A DNA stretch of 64,000 bases, taken from contig JAHCVI010000002.1 in NCBI GenBank assembly GCA_019096155.1, positions 4,216,001 through 4,280,000 on the forward strand, given 5' to 3'. The stretch is from Staphylotrichum longicolle. Lineage: Eukaryota > Ascomycota > Sordariomycetes > Sordariales > Chaetomiaceae. Shown here in pieces: positions 31,728 to 42,527 of the stretch (position 1 is the first letter of the stretch; each line of letters begins with the position of its first letter). The position numbers and the translations under genes are program-made. The notes under the pieces were generated by a model that searched no databases, was not told the origin of the DNA, and saw only the letters and a list, made by a program, of their open reading frames with translations.

Positions 31728-32719
31728 TGGGGGGATGATGGGACGGAATGATGCTGCTGCTGGTGATGGAGAGGGAAAAAAGACAGTTTTGGATTTGGGC
31801 TGGACATGTCTGAGAAGGCAAAGTGACATGGACTTTGGTTGGAGATGTAGAGCATCAGTCAGAGCGAGGGCGTGCGGACCATGCTGTGGTTGCTATGCTC
31901 TCGATATAACTCTGACCAGGATTCTCCAGAATAATCGAGGACCGACTGTTGGCCGCGACGGTGGACGGTGGGCGTCGGTGATGAATGGCAACGACATATA
32001 TAGATAAAACCACCTCACAGTTCACAAGTAAAAAAAATGGTGAAGAGTGCAGCGGAGAGTGTGCTCTCCCAATTACATCTATCCTCTATCGATGCTCTAG
32101 GGACCTCCATCCACCGCAGACCTCGTCCTCAGCGCGGCCCTTCCTTCCCTAACAGGGACACCCCATTGACTCTCTATCGCCATGCCTTCCCCATGCAAGA
32201 CTCTAAACGCAATAGGAGCGGAGTCAAAAAGCCCAAACCATACAACGCACAACCTCTTGTCTCTCTCTAGTCGCGACACACGGGGGTATATCCCGGACTC
32301 CCGCCGAAAACAAGATCCCCAGCCCTGTATGGTGTACAGACAGCGAGGGAAGGGATAAGGAAAAAAAGAAATCAACCGTGACGCCATGCTCCAAGACTGT
32401 AAATCACCATCGCTCCGCTCTATGCCGCCGTTTTGATGAACCCCGTCTTTTCCCAACCGAGCTCCGAGAGGGGGGTTGGCCAGATTGCCGCGGAAAGAAC
32501 CCCCCTTGATGTACTTTGTTGCTTTGCTTGTGATAGCAAGAGCTTTCATTGTCCAGTCGTTTCAGGCCGCGCAGCCCCATCTTTGTTGCCTTGGGTTGTG
32601 CGCGGCGTTTCGTTTCCCGTTGTATTTCGTCCTCCCAATTAGACACCGGCATCGAGTACCTGCCGCATGATGGATGTTGCATGGCTGGCATGCACGTGCT
32701 TTTTGATTTGGCAGGGTTT
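31728..32719. other. convergent 3' region, gene-free
   Basis: It lies between the stop of the 30952 gene and the UPS2 stop. No gene is supported. Confidence 0.4.
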
Positions 32720-33319
32720 TTACGCGGCGGCGGCCATGCGGATGTTGCCGGCCTGCGCCTGCAGCAGCATCATGCGCTCGCGCTCGCGCTCCTCGGCGAA
32801 GACGCGGCGGCTCATGGCGAGCACGGCCTCGAAGCCCTCCTTGCCCTTGACGGCGTTCTCGCGGAAGCGGCTGACGAGGGTGTCCTCGATGCGGTTCTTG
32901 ATGCGCTGCCAGCCGCCGCAGAGGGCGGTGATCTGGGCGGCCTGGTCGAAGCGCGTCTGGTGGTCGTTGAGCGGGCGGTACACGACCGTCTCCTGCACGT
33001 TGATCAGGTTGCTCAGCGTGAGGTTGGCCGAGACCATGGTGACCGTCTTGTTGCGCGGGTCGACGTACGACGTCTCAAACACCTGCGACTCGTCCATGCC
33101 GCCAAAGATGCTCTTGAGCCATTCCGGCGCGCTCTGCTTGCAGGTGATGAGGCGTTCTGTGCGCAGGATGCCCGTCTCGGGGTCGACTGTCCGGCTGACC
33201 GTGTCGACGGCGATGACATGAGTTGATTTTTGGTTCCATGGGCAGTACTTGCGCCAGTTGGCGGTCGATACCTCCTCCCAGGAGTAGTTGAATGTCTCGG
33301 AATTGGAGAAGACCTTCAT
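32720..33319 (-). CDS. UPS2: PRELI/Ups-family lipid transfer protein, Ups2-like
   Basis: Ups2 with Mdm35 carries phosphatidylserine across the mitochondrial intermembrane space for conversion to phosphatidylethanolamine. This is a single exon of 199 aa from MKVFSNSETFNYSWEEVSTA. It matches the PRELI/MSF1 domain over its whole length: STHVIAVDTVSRTVD, GILRTERLITCKQSAPEWLK, TVTMVSANLTLSNLINVQET, and a C-terminal helix NRIEDTLVSRFRENAVKGKEGF. The start MKxFxNSxxFNYxWxxV and the RLIT..Q..P.W spacing favour Ups2/Ups3 over Ups1. The ATG at 33319 is the first in frame that gives the family start; the longer frame upstream is Ser/Thr-rich leader. There is no intron, unlike most neighbours. ECT1 in this window acts in the alternative (CDP-ethanolamine) route to the same lipid. 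Confidence 0.92.
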   Translation of the reverse strand: MKVFSNSETFNYSWEEVSTANWRKYCPWNQKSTHVIAVDTVSRTVDPETGILRTERLITCKQSAPEWLKSIFGGMDESQVFETSYVDPRNKTVTMVSANLTLSNLINVQETVVYRPLNDHQTRFDQAAQITALCGGWQRIKNRIEDTLVSRFRENAVKGKEGFEAVLAMSRRVFAEERERERMMLLQAQAGNIRMAAAA

Positions 33320-34348
33320 TTTTGCTGACTGTGTGTCTCGGCAAACTTGGTTGTCGAGTCGAGTTGTGGTGGTGGATGTGGTGGATGTGGTGGATTGTTC
33401 GGCCGTTCGACCGGATCTCCGGTTGCGGTCGGTCGCGTGCGTGAGGAGACGCGGAGAGATCGGCAAATGCAAAACTTTTTAAGCTGCCAACACAAACGGA
33501 GGTGCAGGAAAAAGTAGGTGGCAGTTCGACAATCGGCCTTCGCGTTGTCGACTAGGTTTAGAAAAGGTGTTGGTGTTTTTGTGATTTTCTAGGTATAGCA
33601 GAGGGAGCGAATGTAGAAATCGCTGCGGCACATGCAAGAGAGCGAGATTCCAACAAGCCGCGAGGGGGGTCTCCGGCTGAGTCTTTTTCTATGGCATTTT
33701 CTTTTGGCGATTGGTCGCGCGAAATCTTATCGGAATAGGAGTGGCGACCCCTGCCACTGGCCGAGCTCGCTTACCTAGCCAGAACCAGCACAAGCGTGGG
33801 GCAATGATGAAAACTTTTCGGAAAAACCAGGGATCGTCTGGGGAGCAGTCGGCCCAATCAGAGAACGGGACGATCCCAGAACGCTGGTGAAACGGAATCT
33901 GGGGTTTGCCATCTCGCCCTCGCCATTGACTTCATCGCCGTCACCGGTCCCTTGCCCCGTGCGTCATCGGAGACGCCGCCGGTTCACCACTGGTTGGGGG
34001 CGGCAAACTTGACCATGTTATTCATAGAACGGAACCTCCGAACCCCACGCGAGCATTCCCCGGACTTCAGATCAATGACGGTTCGGACCGTTTGTCAACG
34101 GGGGTTCTGTGCACGTGCACTCGGCCCCGTCTTTCGTCTTCGGGCCTCGGGTCACCAACACCCGGCTGCCCGGGTCTCAAGGTCCGGTTGGGAATTTGTG
34201 GTGTAAATCCACTGCGTTCGACTTAAGATGGCCTAGCAACAACATGTCCTGCGACATATCCATGCGTTTTCCGTTACGAAGTACACTGCCGGCTTCACCC
34301 CGTCGCATGTAGACCCCAGTAAAGCTCCGATCCTACTCGACAGCTCCA
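33320..34348. other. gene-free stretch between UPS2 promoter and MAP2 3' end
   Basis: 1.03 kb with no supported gene. It contains the UPS2 upstream region; short GGT-type repeats lie near 33370-33395. Confidence 0.4.
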
Positions 34349-35834
34349 CTAGTAGTCGTCTCCACGGCTGATGACCTCCTTTACGGTAGGCCGGATGAGG
34401 ATGGTCTGTGAAGAGTCAGCGACGGATTTCGTATGCCGTGCATGCCGCCGTCAGATACTCACATGCTCAAATTGGGCCGTGTACGAGCCCTTCTTATCCA
34501 CCAACGGCGGGTACGACTCGACGATGCCGTTCGAAACGAGGTTGTTCAACTACGTAGCCATCAGCATCCATCCCACTGCTCTCAAACTCGGACGACTTAC
34601 CCCGAGCAGGTACTTGTCTTGACCCAAACGGTCCAGGTACCGCCTGCACCACGGAAGGGTGCCAAAGTTCTTGTTAATGACTGCCAGAAGCGACTTGGCC
34701 GAGCTCAGACGCAGGTCGACCTTGGGCGCATCCATGCGCTTGGCGTAATGTGACACCTCGCCCTCCTCGTGCACGTAGCCGTTGCCCGTGCTGCCAAAGG
34801 TCTCGATGGCGAACACGTCGCCCTCCTCCATCTTGGTCTGGTCGTTGCTCTTCACAATCGGTACGCTCTTGGTGCCGTGGATGTTGTACGGCAGAATGGT
34901 GTGTCCGTTCAGGTTGCGGATTGGCTTGACCGGGTATGTCGTGCCATTGATCTCAACCTCGTAGCTCTCCATGACCTCCTGGATGATGCCGCCGATCTCA
35001 CCGAGTCTCGCGTCGATGCCGGCCTCCTTGATGCCCGCGTTGGTGGCCGCCTTTACGGCCTCCAGGAGCGGGTCATATCGAGGGTTGAAGGCCATGGTGA
35101 AAGCACTGTCAACAATGTTGCCGTTGACGTGGACACCAATATCGATCTTCATGACGTCGTCCTCCTGCAAGACCATCTTGTTGCCCGCGTTGGGCGTGTA
35201 GTGCGCCGCGCAGTGGTTCAAGCTCAGGCCGGTGGGGAAACCCATGCCGGCAATCAGAGCATCGCCCTCCTCAAGGCCCTGGTGACCGACTAGGGCACGC
35301 ACAGAGTCCTCGATGCCGTTGGCAATCTCGGTCAGCGTCTGGCCGGGCTTGATGTTCTTCTGCGCCCACTGGCGAGCCTGCCTGTGCGCCTCGGCGCCAT
35401 GGCGGTAGTCGTTGAGAAACTCGCTCTTCAGGTTGTCGAGGTGGCGCTTCTCCTCGCTGGTGGTGCGATAGGCGTTGTCATTGACGTATTCAACCTCCTC
35501 GCCCTTGGGGTACTTCTTCTCGGGGAACAGCTGCGAGATCAGGACCCGCGGCGGATCCGACTGCTGTGTCGGGTTCTTCTTCTTCTTCTTGGGCTTTCTC
35601 TTCTTCTTTTTCTTGGCGGCGCCGGTGCCCGCGGCCGGGGCAGCATCCTCTGCGTCGTCCTCGGAGTCGTCGCTGTCGTGATTCAAGTTGCCGTTGCTTG
35701 CGCCTGCGGCGTCGGGCTTGGGCTTGCTGCCGGCATCCTCGACTGTCTACCGTCAGCATCTAGATTATTCGCTTGAAATTTTGTTACCTACCGCTCAGCT
35801 GGCCAAGTTCAGCTGTAGGAGCTTGCGCGGCCAT
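34349..35834 (-). CDS. MAP2: methionine aminopeptidase 2
   Basis: It removes the initiator Met from nascent proteins with small second residues; a dinuclear-metal cytosolic enzyme, the fumagillin target in other organisms. Exons 35834-35792, 35742-34601, 34549-34463 and 34405-34349 (introns 49, 51, 57 nt) give 442 aa. The N-terminal extension is acidic and then poly-Lys (KKKKKRKPKKKKK, about residues 50-65), typical of type 2 enzymes and used for ribosome association. Metal and catalytic residues are all present: NHCAAHYTPN (His), KIDIGVHVNGNIVDSAF (two Asp), LPYNIHGTKSVPI (His), FAIETFGSTGNG (Glu) and, across the last intron, AQFEHTILIRPT (Glu). The last two exons are short but required. It is divergent from the J-protein gene with 358 bp between starts. 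Confidence 0.97.
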
Positions 35835-36192
35835 CTTGGATTGTCTGGAGAAAGAGATCTGGAATCTGGAGGGTTGAGCCGCCAGTAACCTGCTGATGCT
35901 ATGTTTCGGGCGCTGCGGCCCCGCCAACACTTTTTTTGGGCCGCACGCGGGGCACTGTGGCGCTGTCAAGGCTGAAAGCGACATCCAACCTGTCTTGGCG
36001 GCAATCCAGCCACAGATCCTCATTTTCTCGCGAATGTATTTCGTCACTGCTCAGGCAAAAAAGTGGGCTACTTCCGACACTAACACAACTCTTGAGAAGG
36101 TCCCGGTGACGCTTCCTCGACATCCTCCCGGACATCGCCCTCGCATCACTACACCGTCTCTAGACCATGTAACAGCGCCATCGGGATGCGGC
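35835..36192. promoter_or_regulatory. compact bidirectional promoter, MAP2 and J-protein
   Basis: 358 bp separate the divergent starts at 35834 (-) and 36193 (+). In-frame ATGs at 35896 and 36034 lie upstream of the chosen J-protein start and would add a non-conserved-looking extension. Confidence 0.5.
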
Positions 36193-37347
36193 ATGCCACT
36201 CCGCTACACTCGCACCGGCGCGGCCTTCCCCGCCCACCTTCCCATTCAACCCGCGACATGGACAACATGGAGCACCCGGCGCTGCTTCCACGCCTCCCCG
36301 CGCACCCTCCGCGTTGAGAGCAACACCTCCACCGCATCCAACCACTATGAAACCCTCAACGTCCACCCGACGGCCACTCCGGCGGAGATCAAAAAGTACC
36401 TCTCCTCCCTCTTTATCATTCCACCCCCGCCGACCGCTTCCTCACCCAGCTCTGGCGGAGTGACAGCAGACCGGTATGTTGATAGATGACTTCCACCCAG
36501 ATCCTTCTACCTCCTCTCCAAGCGCCACCATCCGGACCACAACCCCTCCGACCCCCACGCGCCCACCCGCTTCATGCGCCTGAGCGAAGCCTACGCGGTC
36601 CTCAGCCACGTCGACAAGCGCGCGCGCTACGACAGCGACGTGATGAAACGCCTGCACCCGCTACCACCACGGGCCCAGACCCTCGGGCTCCTACCACAGC
36701 ACCGGCCCGGCCGGCGGGCGCCCCGCGTCCGGCCTCAGCCGCCGCCGCGGCACCTACACGGGCCCGCCCCGAGCTTCTACCGCAGCGGCGGGTGGGGCGC
36801 CCACGGCGCGAAGCGCCGCGCCGCGCACGAGGAGAGCACCGGCACCGGCGCCGGCTTCGGCACCCATTCCCACTCCCACTCCCACCCCAACCCCAACCCG
36901 GGCGCCCCGCCACCACCACCACCACCTCCTCCTCACCGACCCCCACCCCCCGGAGGCAGCAGCAGCAGCAGCAGCGGCCACGGCACCTACCGCCCCGGCA
37001 CGGGCGGGATGGGACCCGGGCAGAACCCGTACCACCACGCCGACGACGACCTCCCGCACTTTGACCGGGCGGCGCACGAGCGAGCGCAGCGCCGCGGCGA
37101 CGACCGGCGGGCGCACCGCATGGCGCAGAAGATGGGCGTCAACATCGACCAGCCCGAGTCGCAGACGACCATGAGCTTCTTCGCCGTGGCGGCCATCCTG
37201 GCGGTGGTGGTCATGGGCCCGTTTGTGATTTCGGGGGTCTGGAGAGGTCCCGCTGGTGGTGGTGGGAAGAAGGGGAACGGGAACGGGAACGGGAATGGGA
37301 ATGCGGGCAAGGGAGAGAAGGAGACGGACAAGGGGAAGGGGAAGTGA
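36193..37347 (+). CDS. mitochondrial-type DnaJ (J-domain) protein with C-terminal membrane anchor
   Basis: J-proteins hand clients to Hsp70 and stimulate its ATPase. Exons 36193-36395 and 36501-37347 (intron 105 nt) give 350 codons. The N-terminus (MPLRYTRTGAAFPAHLP..RRCFHASP) looks like a mitochondrial presequence with an RCF/HAS-type cleavage site. The J-domain runs from NHYETLNVHPTATPAEIKK, across the intron, to LLSKRHHPDHNPSD (intact HPD) and RFMRLSEAYAVLSHVDKRARYD. Then comes a His/Pro/Gly/Ser-rich linker, MSFFAVAAILAVVVMGPFVISGV as one membrane segment, and a Gly/Asn/Lys-rich tail from a GGGAAC repeat (37276-37310). Between about 36657 and 36770 the conserved-looking reading (GSYHSTGPAGGRPASGL, SRRRGTYTGPP) is in another frame, entered and left by one-base changes in C runs, so that stretch of the model is probably wrong. 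Confidence 0.86.
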
Positions 37348-37845
37348 AATGATACATTTGGAAATACATATACCCGCTATCCATTAGGGAGGAGGATGGG
37401 TGATGAAGAAGGGAGAAAGAGGGGGAGGGAGCTGTACGATAGGCACGGTACGGTTGCGTAAGGGCGTGCACACTACATAGAAGTACACAGGCAGGCAGAC
37501 AGAGGGAAACCCTCCGAGCAATCAAGGCACGTACGGGACACACGAGGTACAGACAAGCGCAAAACCCATGAGCAATCAGCATACACACGCGCTGCCTTGG
37601 GACAGTAGCAGTTTACTATACAGTTGCAACGACACAGTTCCAAGCACACGCGAAAAGACACACACGCAGACAGAAGGAGAGAGAGAGAGAGAGAACTCTA
37701 GATAGATTTGATACAGCGCTGCCGGGTCGTGTGCAAACAACCACTCGAGCTTTACATCACATCCACATCACCCGCATCCATCACCCTCTGCCCCGCCGCC
37801 GCCGCTGCCGCATAACCCCACGCCTCCCTGCTTGGCGCGAGCATT
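37348..37845. other. convergent 3' region, J-protein and VDAC
   Basis: 498 bp with no gene. It contains an (AG)n microsatellite at 37676-37694. Confidence 0.4.
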
Positions 37846-39274
37846 TTACGACTCGAAGGTGAAGCTGGTGCCGACCTGGTGACACAAGACAAATTAGCAA
37901 GCCGATCGGGGTTGATGAGAGAGGACAAGAAACTAACCTTGTGGGTGGCCTGGTCGAGCTTCTGGGTATCGAAAGAAGCACCGACGCCGAGGGTAACGCC
38001 CTCGCGGAGGAGCACGTTGTAGGCGACGGCGGCGACACCGCGGTCGTTGATCTTGGCCTGTTATTGTGTGGGTCGCATGTCAGCTTCGAGTTTCTGTGGG
38101 CAGATGAGTGGGGGAGGGGAAGGAAAAAAACAAACGCACCTTGACGAAGGAGACGGGGTCCAGGCGGTACTTGGCGGCGACCTCGAGGCCGACGGCGTTG
38201 CCGCTCTTGGAGTTCCAGGTGGCCTTGGAGCCGGCCTCGACCTGGCTGTTGACCTTGTGGTAGTAGCTGGCGGCGAAGACGCTCAGGTTGTCGGTGGCGG
38301 TGATGGCGGCGCTGTAGGTCAGGGCCTGGTAGCCGACGGCGGCGCTGTAGCCCGTGATCTTGGCCTTCTGGACGTCGTAGCCGGCCGAGGCACCGGCGAG
38401 GAAGCCCTCGTGGCCGACGATGGCGTCGAGGCTGGCGGTGGGGCCCTTGAGCAGGTCGAAGAAGGCGCGGCCGTGGAAGTTGGGCTGCTTGAAGTGCAGG
38501 TTGAACTTGGCGCCGCGGGCCTGGGTGGCCGGGAGGACGCTGAAGATTCCCTCGGCCTTGAGGCCCTTGGCGAGGTTGTCGGCCATCTCGATCTTGGTCT
38601 CGAGCGTGTTGGCCGTGTTCCAGGTCTGGGTGAGGGTCAAGCCTGCGCGTATCCATCGCATTAGCACCAGCGTCGGTCCGCGCGCGCCCAGCGCCACCGT
38701 CCACTAGACGGGCGCGCGGTGAAGCGACGGCCCCGGGATCCGGTCCAGCAGCAGCCGCCAGTCGGCGGGAACCGGTTGCGGCATCTGACGGCGGGCACGG
38801 CGCGCGTAGTAGGAGAGAGGGCGGAGGGATTCACCATTGGGCTTGTCAACGTATTTCCCCTCGATCTGGTAGACACAAAAAAGACAAGTCAGCTCATCGC
38901 GGTCCCAATTTCCCGGCGCGTCATGCGTCATGCGTCATGGCGCGGTGGTGTGGTGTGTGGGGGGGTTGCACGTACGGTGCCGCTGGTGGCCTTGTCGTGG
39001 CTGCTCTTGCCAGTGACCTTGAAGGCGACATTGTTGGGGGTGTTGCTCTTGACCTCGAGGGTGCCGGCCGAGAGGTGGTAGAAGTCCTTGTTCAGGAGCT
39101 GGGAGCGCAGAGTCAGCGATGCGCGGTTCGCGGCTTTGTTGGGGGAGCTCGAGAGAAATGCCGCTCCCGCGAGCACCGACGGTGCCCGGAGAGCTGCGGC
39201 ATCCTCATTCTTCTGCGCATCGCACGTACGTCGTTGGCCGCCTTGGCGATGTCGGAGAAAGCAGGGACAGACAT
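37846..39274 (-). CDS. POR1: mitochondrial outer-membrane porin (VDAC)
   Basis: VDAC is the 19-strand beta-barrel through which ATP, ADP and other metabolites cross the mitochondrial outer membrane. Six exons (39274-39230, 39098-38976, 38865-38835, 38642-38140, 38057-37938, 37875-37846) join to 284 codons, giving the family length of 283 aa. Introns are 131, 110, 192, 82 and 62 nt, and exon 3 is only 31 nt. The N-terminal amphipathic helix (MSVPAFSDIAKAANDLLNKDFYH) precedes alternating beta-strands such as LEVKSNTPNNVAFKVTGKS, LTLTQTWNTANTLETKIEM, AKFNLHFKQPNFHGRAFFDL and AITATDNLSVFAASYYHKV. The end VGTSFTFES is a typical barrel-closing strand. The exact fit of five introns makes the model firm. 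A telomere-like decamer lies 277 bp upstream of the start (39551-39560). Confidence 0.97.
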
Positions 39275-40184
39275 GTTGGCTGTGGTTGTAGAGAATTGAC
39301 TCTGGGGGATGGGTGTGTGGTGGGAGAGATGGTGTTTGCGAGGGAAGTGAGCACGGTGGTCGGTCAAGCTCCTGTTATGGGGGGATTTGTTGGGAAGGAA
39401 AGTGTCGGAATTGGCCCGCGATGTCACGAGAAATTTCTCGGAGCAAGCTGATTGGTGGTTCGGTAACGGTCGTCCATGCAGAGCTCCAGCAACCACTGAC
39501 GTCCGTCCATTCTGAAACCACGTGGGCCCGCAATGCAGGGTTCGAGGACAACCCTAACCCGGGCAAACCGGGCTAGGAAACGCTGCTCACAGAAAACGGA
39601 ATCGCATTCTTGAATCCTGATCTGTTGCACTTTAAAAACAGCAATCAATGCTAAGTTCCAAGATCTAACCTTACATTCGACCCCGGATAACGACTGGGTA
39701 CGAAGAATGGTCAACGAGCTGAGCACCGAGTCTGAGAGCCGCTCGGTGATCAGACGAACCTGCACTCTGCAGGGTCCAAGACGGACGTCATATCATGCAA
39801 CATGAGGCTTCGTCCCCGACCCAGACCGACCACTTCAAATCGACTCGTCTTCTTCTGGTTGCCTTGATATTATCCAAGCCTCTCCTAACTTTCTTGAGGA
39901 AACGAAAACTGGGTTACTCGATCATTTCGAGTCATCCTCGCTCAGTGAATGGATAGCACTAGTGACGACCATCAAGGAACAGCTCGAACTGTCATAACAC
40001 ATCACACAAAAGCAGCGATAACATCCAGAGCAACACGATCAATCGCATCAAGTTCGTAACCAACCGCTATGTATTTTTATAGACACTGGGTATAACTATA
40101 ACCCCGTCTCTCCACACTTAGCAGAGCAGGCCATCCAAGCAAAGTGTATGTACACATCCCCGACAGTTGTTTCCAACCAGCTTT
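39275..40184. other. VDAC promoter and ASN1 3' flank
   Basis: 910 bp with no supported gene. It contains the decamer ACCCTAACCC at 39551-39560. Confidence 0.45.
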
Positions 40185-42527
40185 TTACGCGTCTTCGTAC
40201 TTGGCCTTGTGGATCGCAATCGCCCTGTAAATCTCTCGGTCAGCACTCTGCCTCTCCTACTAGGAGAAAGGGTTTCAAAAACTCACCTGCCGCTGGGGTC
40301 CGTCTGCTTCGACCACTTGGGCGTCCAGCGCATGACGGTCGACGCGCACGACGGCGGGAAGTGCTCGTCGAACATGGTGCGGTACCAGTACGCCTCCTTG
40401 GTGTCGGGGATGTCGGAGCCCCACTCCGGGCGCGGGTTCTTCATCATCTCGTCCGTGACGTGCTGCTCGGCCGTGTCCTTGAGCGCGTCGATCCACCCGT
40501 AGCCGACGCCGTCCGAGAACTGCTCCTTCTGCCGCCACAGGATCTTGTCGGGCAGGTACGCCTCGGCGCCGGGCTCGTCCGACGTGTCGAACGCCTTGCG
40601 CAGAATGTACTTTTCAATCTTCTCGTCCGTGATCATCTTGTCCGCCGGGTCGATGTTCATCGACACCTCGAGGAACTCCTTGTCCAGGAAGGGCACGCGC
40701 GCCTCGAGGCCCCACGCCGACGTCGACTTGTTGGCGCGCAGGCAGTCGGCCAGGTGCAGGTTCTTGACCCGGCGGACGCACTCCTCGTGGAACGCCTCCT
40801 TGTTGGGCGCGTTGTGGAAGTACAGGTACCCGCCAAAGATCTCGTCGGAACCCTCGCCGCTGAGCACCATCTTGATGCCCATGGCCTTGATCTTCCGCGA
40901 GAGCAGGTACATGGGCGTCGAGGCACGGATCGTGGTCACGTCGTACGTCTCGAGGTGGTAGATGACGTCCGAGAGCGCGTTGAGGCCGTCCTCGATGGTG
41001 AAGGTCATGACGTGATGCTTGGTGCCGAGGAACTTGGCCACCTCGAGCGCGGCCTTGTTGTCGGGCGAGCCGGGCAGGCCGATCGAGAAGGAGTTGAGCT
41101 GCGGGAGGAAGGTCATGGTGGACAGCTTGTTCTCGTCGTCGATGCCGACCAGGCCCTCGCCCTTGTCCGGATCGCCCTCGCCCTCGACGGCGCCGTTCTC
41201 CTCGGCCAGCTTCTTCAGCCTGAGCGTTCTCCGCTGGGCGATCGACGCAACCAAGCTGGAGTCGAGACCGCCGGACAGCAGGACGCCGTAGGGCACTTCG
41301 GCCATGAGGCGTTTCCTGACCGACTTCTCGAGCGTCTCGCGCAGCACCTTCAGGTCGACGGGCGTCTGCGGGACCTTCTCGCCGTCCCACCATGTCGGCT
41401 GGAAGTACCGGGTCCGCTCGCCCGTCTTGCTGTCGTAGATGTGTCCGGGGGGGAACGACTCAATCTTGTCGCACACGGGGTGCAGCGACTTGAGCTCCGA
41501 GGCGAAGTAGACGGTGCCGGGCTGCTCTGACGACCAGCCTTGGTACAGAGTGGTGATGCCGATGGGGTCACGGGCGGCGATGGTGCGGTCCTGCTTCTTG
41601 TCGTACAGGACGAACGAGAACATGCCATCGAGGTGCTTGGGCGCGTCGAGCCCATATTGCATGTACTGCCGAGGGAGGGTCAAGTCAGCCCTCGATTCTT
41701 TGAGTTGCATTACCCCTCCCGTCCGGCGTAACTCACCAGGGGGATCACGACCTCGCAGTCCGAGGTGGTCTTGAAGTGGTAGGGCTCCTTCAGGGTCTTC
41801 CTGATGAGACGGTGGTTGTAGATCTCGCCGTTGACGGCGAGGGCAATGCTCTCATCGGCATTGGTCAGGGGCTGAGCGCCGCTCTCTGCTTGCACGTTAA
41901 AAACTACCGTCGAGATCAAGGTGCACGGAGCAGGGAAAACGCACCGACGCCGACGATGCTGAGACGCTCATGGCACAGAACTGCGACGTTGTCAGCGTGG
42001 TCTCGGGTGAGCGATACGGGCTCTTGCGAGCCTGGGCGCAGTCCATACTCGTGTTGTGGCAGGTGACGTTGCCGCCTGTAACAGGGCGAAAAGAAAAAAG
42101 TGTCAGCCGTTGTCTGTTTATCTGGTGTGACTCAACGAGGGGTAGGACGCACTCCAGTCAGGGCCCCTGTGCCGGATGCTGCACGATAAGGAAAGTCAGT
42201 TTGCGCCGTCTCGTGTGCAGATCAGGGATCAATGCGAAGGCACATACGCCTTGGACAGCTTGAGGGCCGTCGACTTGAACTTGGCCACGTCCGGGTGGCT
42301 ATTCGACGTGTTAGCAGGGGCGCTGTGGGAATTTGTCGCGAAGATTTGAAGATTTGTTGCCGCGACTTGGCTCCGCGGCGGCGGGCGCGCAAATGGCGGG
42401 GCATTTTTGTTGCCCCTCCATCGGCGATCCAGGGGCACGGCACAGAGACCATGCAGCGCCGCTCGCAGACAGACCACACGCTGCTGATATGGGCCACTCA
42501 CTTGTGGCAGGCGAAGATGCCGCACAT
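40185..42527 (-). CDS. ASN1: asparagine synthetase, glutamine-hydrolysing
   Basis: It makes asparagine from aspartate, glutamine and ATP. Eight exons (42527-42502, 42298-42248, 42178-42153, 42075-42049, 41980-41945, 41888-41737, 41665-40287, 40224-40185) give 578 aa. The class II amidotransferase nucleophile is Cys2 in MCGIF. The glutaminase domain continues NHPDVAKFKSTALKLSKAIR, HRGPDWSGNVTCHNTILCHE, RLSIVGV, and LAVNGEIYNHRLIR. The synthetase domain has the PP-loop GVLLSGGLDSSLVAS, then FSIGLPGSPD, MVLSGEGSDEIFGGY and EARVPFLDKEFLE. The first five exons are only 26, 51, 26, 27 and 36 nt, and each junction is confirmed by the conserved protein. Short TGACTC sites lie upstream near 42794 and 42969; these are half or near matches to the general amino-acid control site and are weak evidence. 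Confidence 0.97.

Noticed and set aside
35896..36192. Longer N-terminus for the J-protein from ATG 35896 or 36034
   Set aside because: The added sequence is not presequence-like and runs into the MAP2 promoter; ATG 36193 starts a typical mitochondrial presequence.
40148..41530. 460-codon open frame antisense to ASN1
   Set aside because: It is the shadow of a GC-rich coding exon: it lies fully opposite the synthetase domain, lacks any family feature, and the sense protein is certain.
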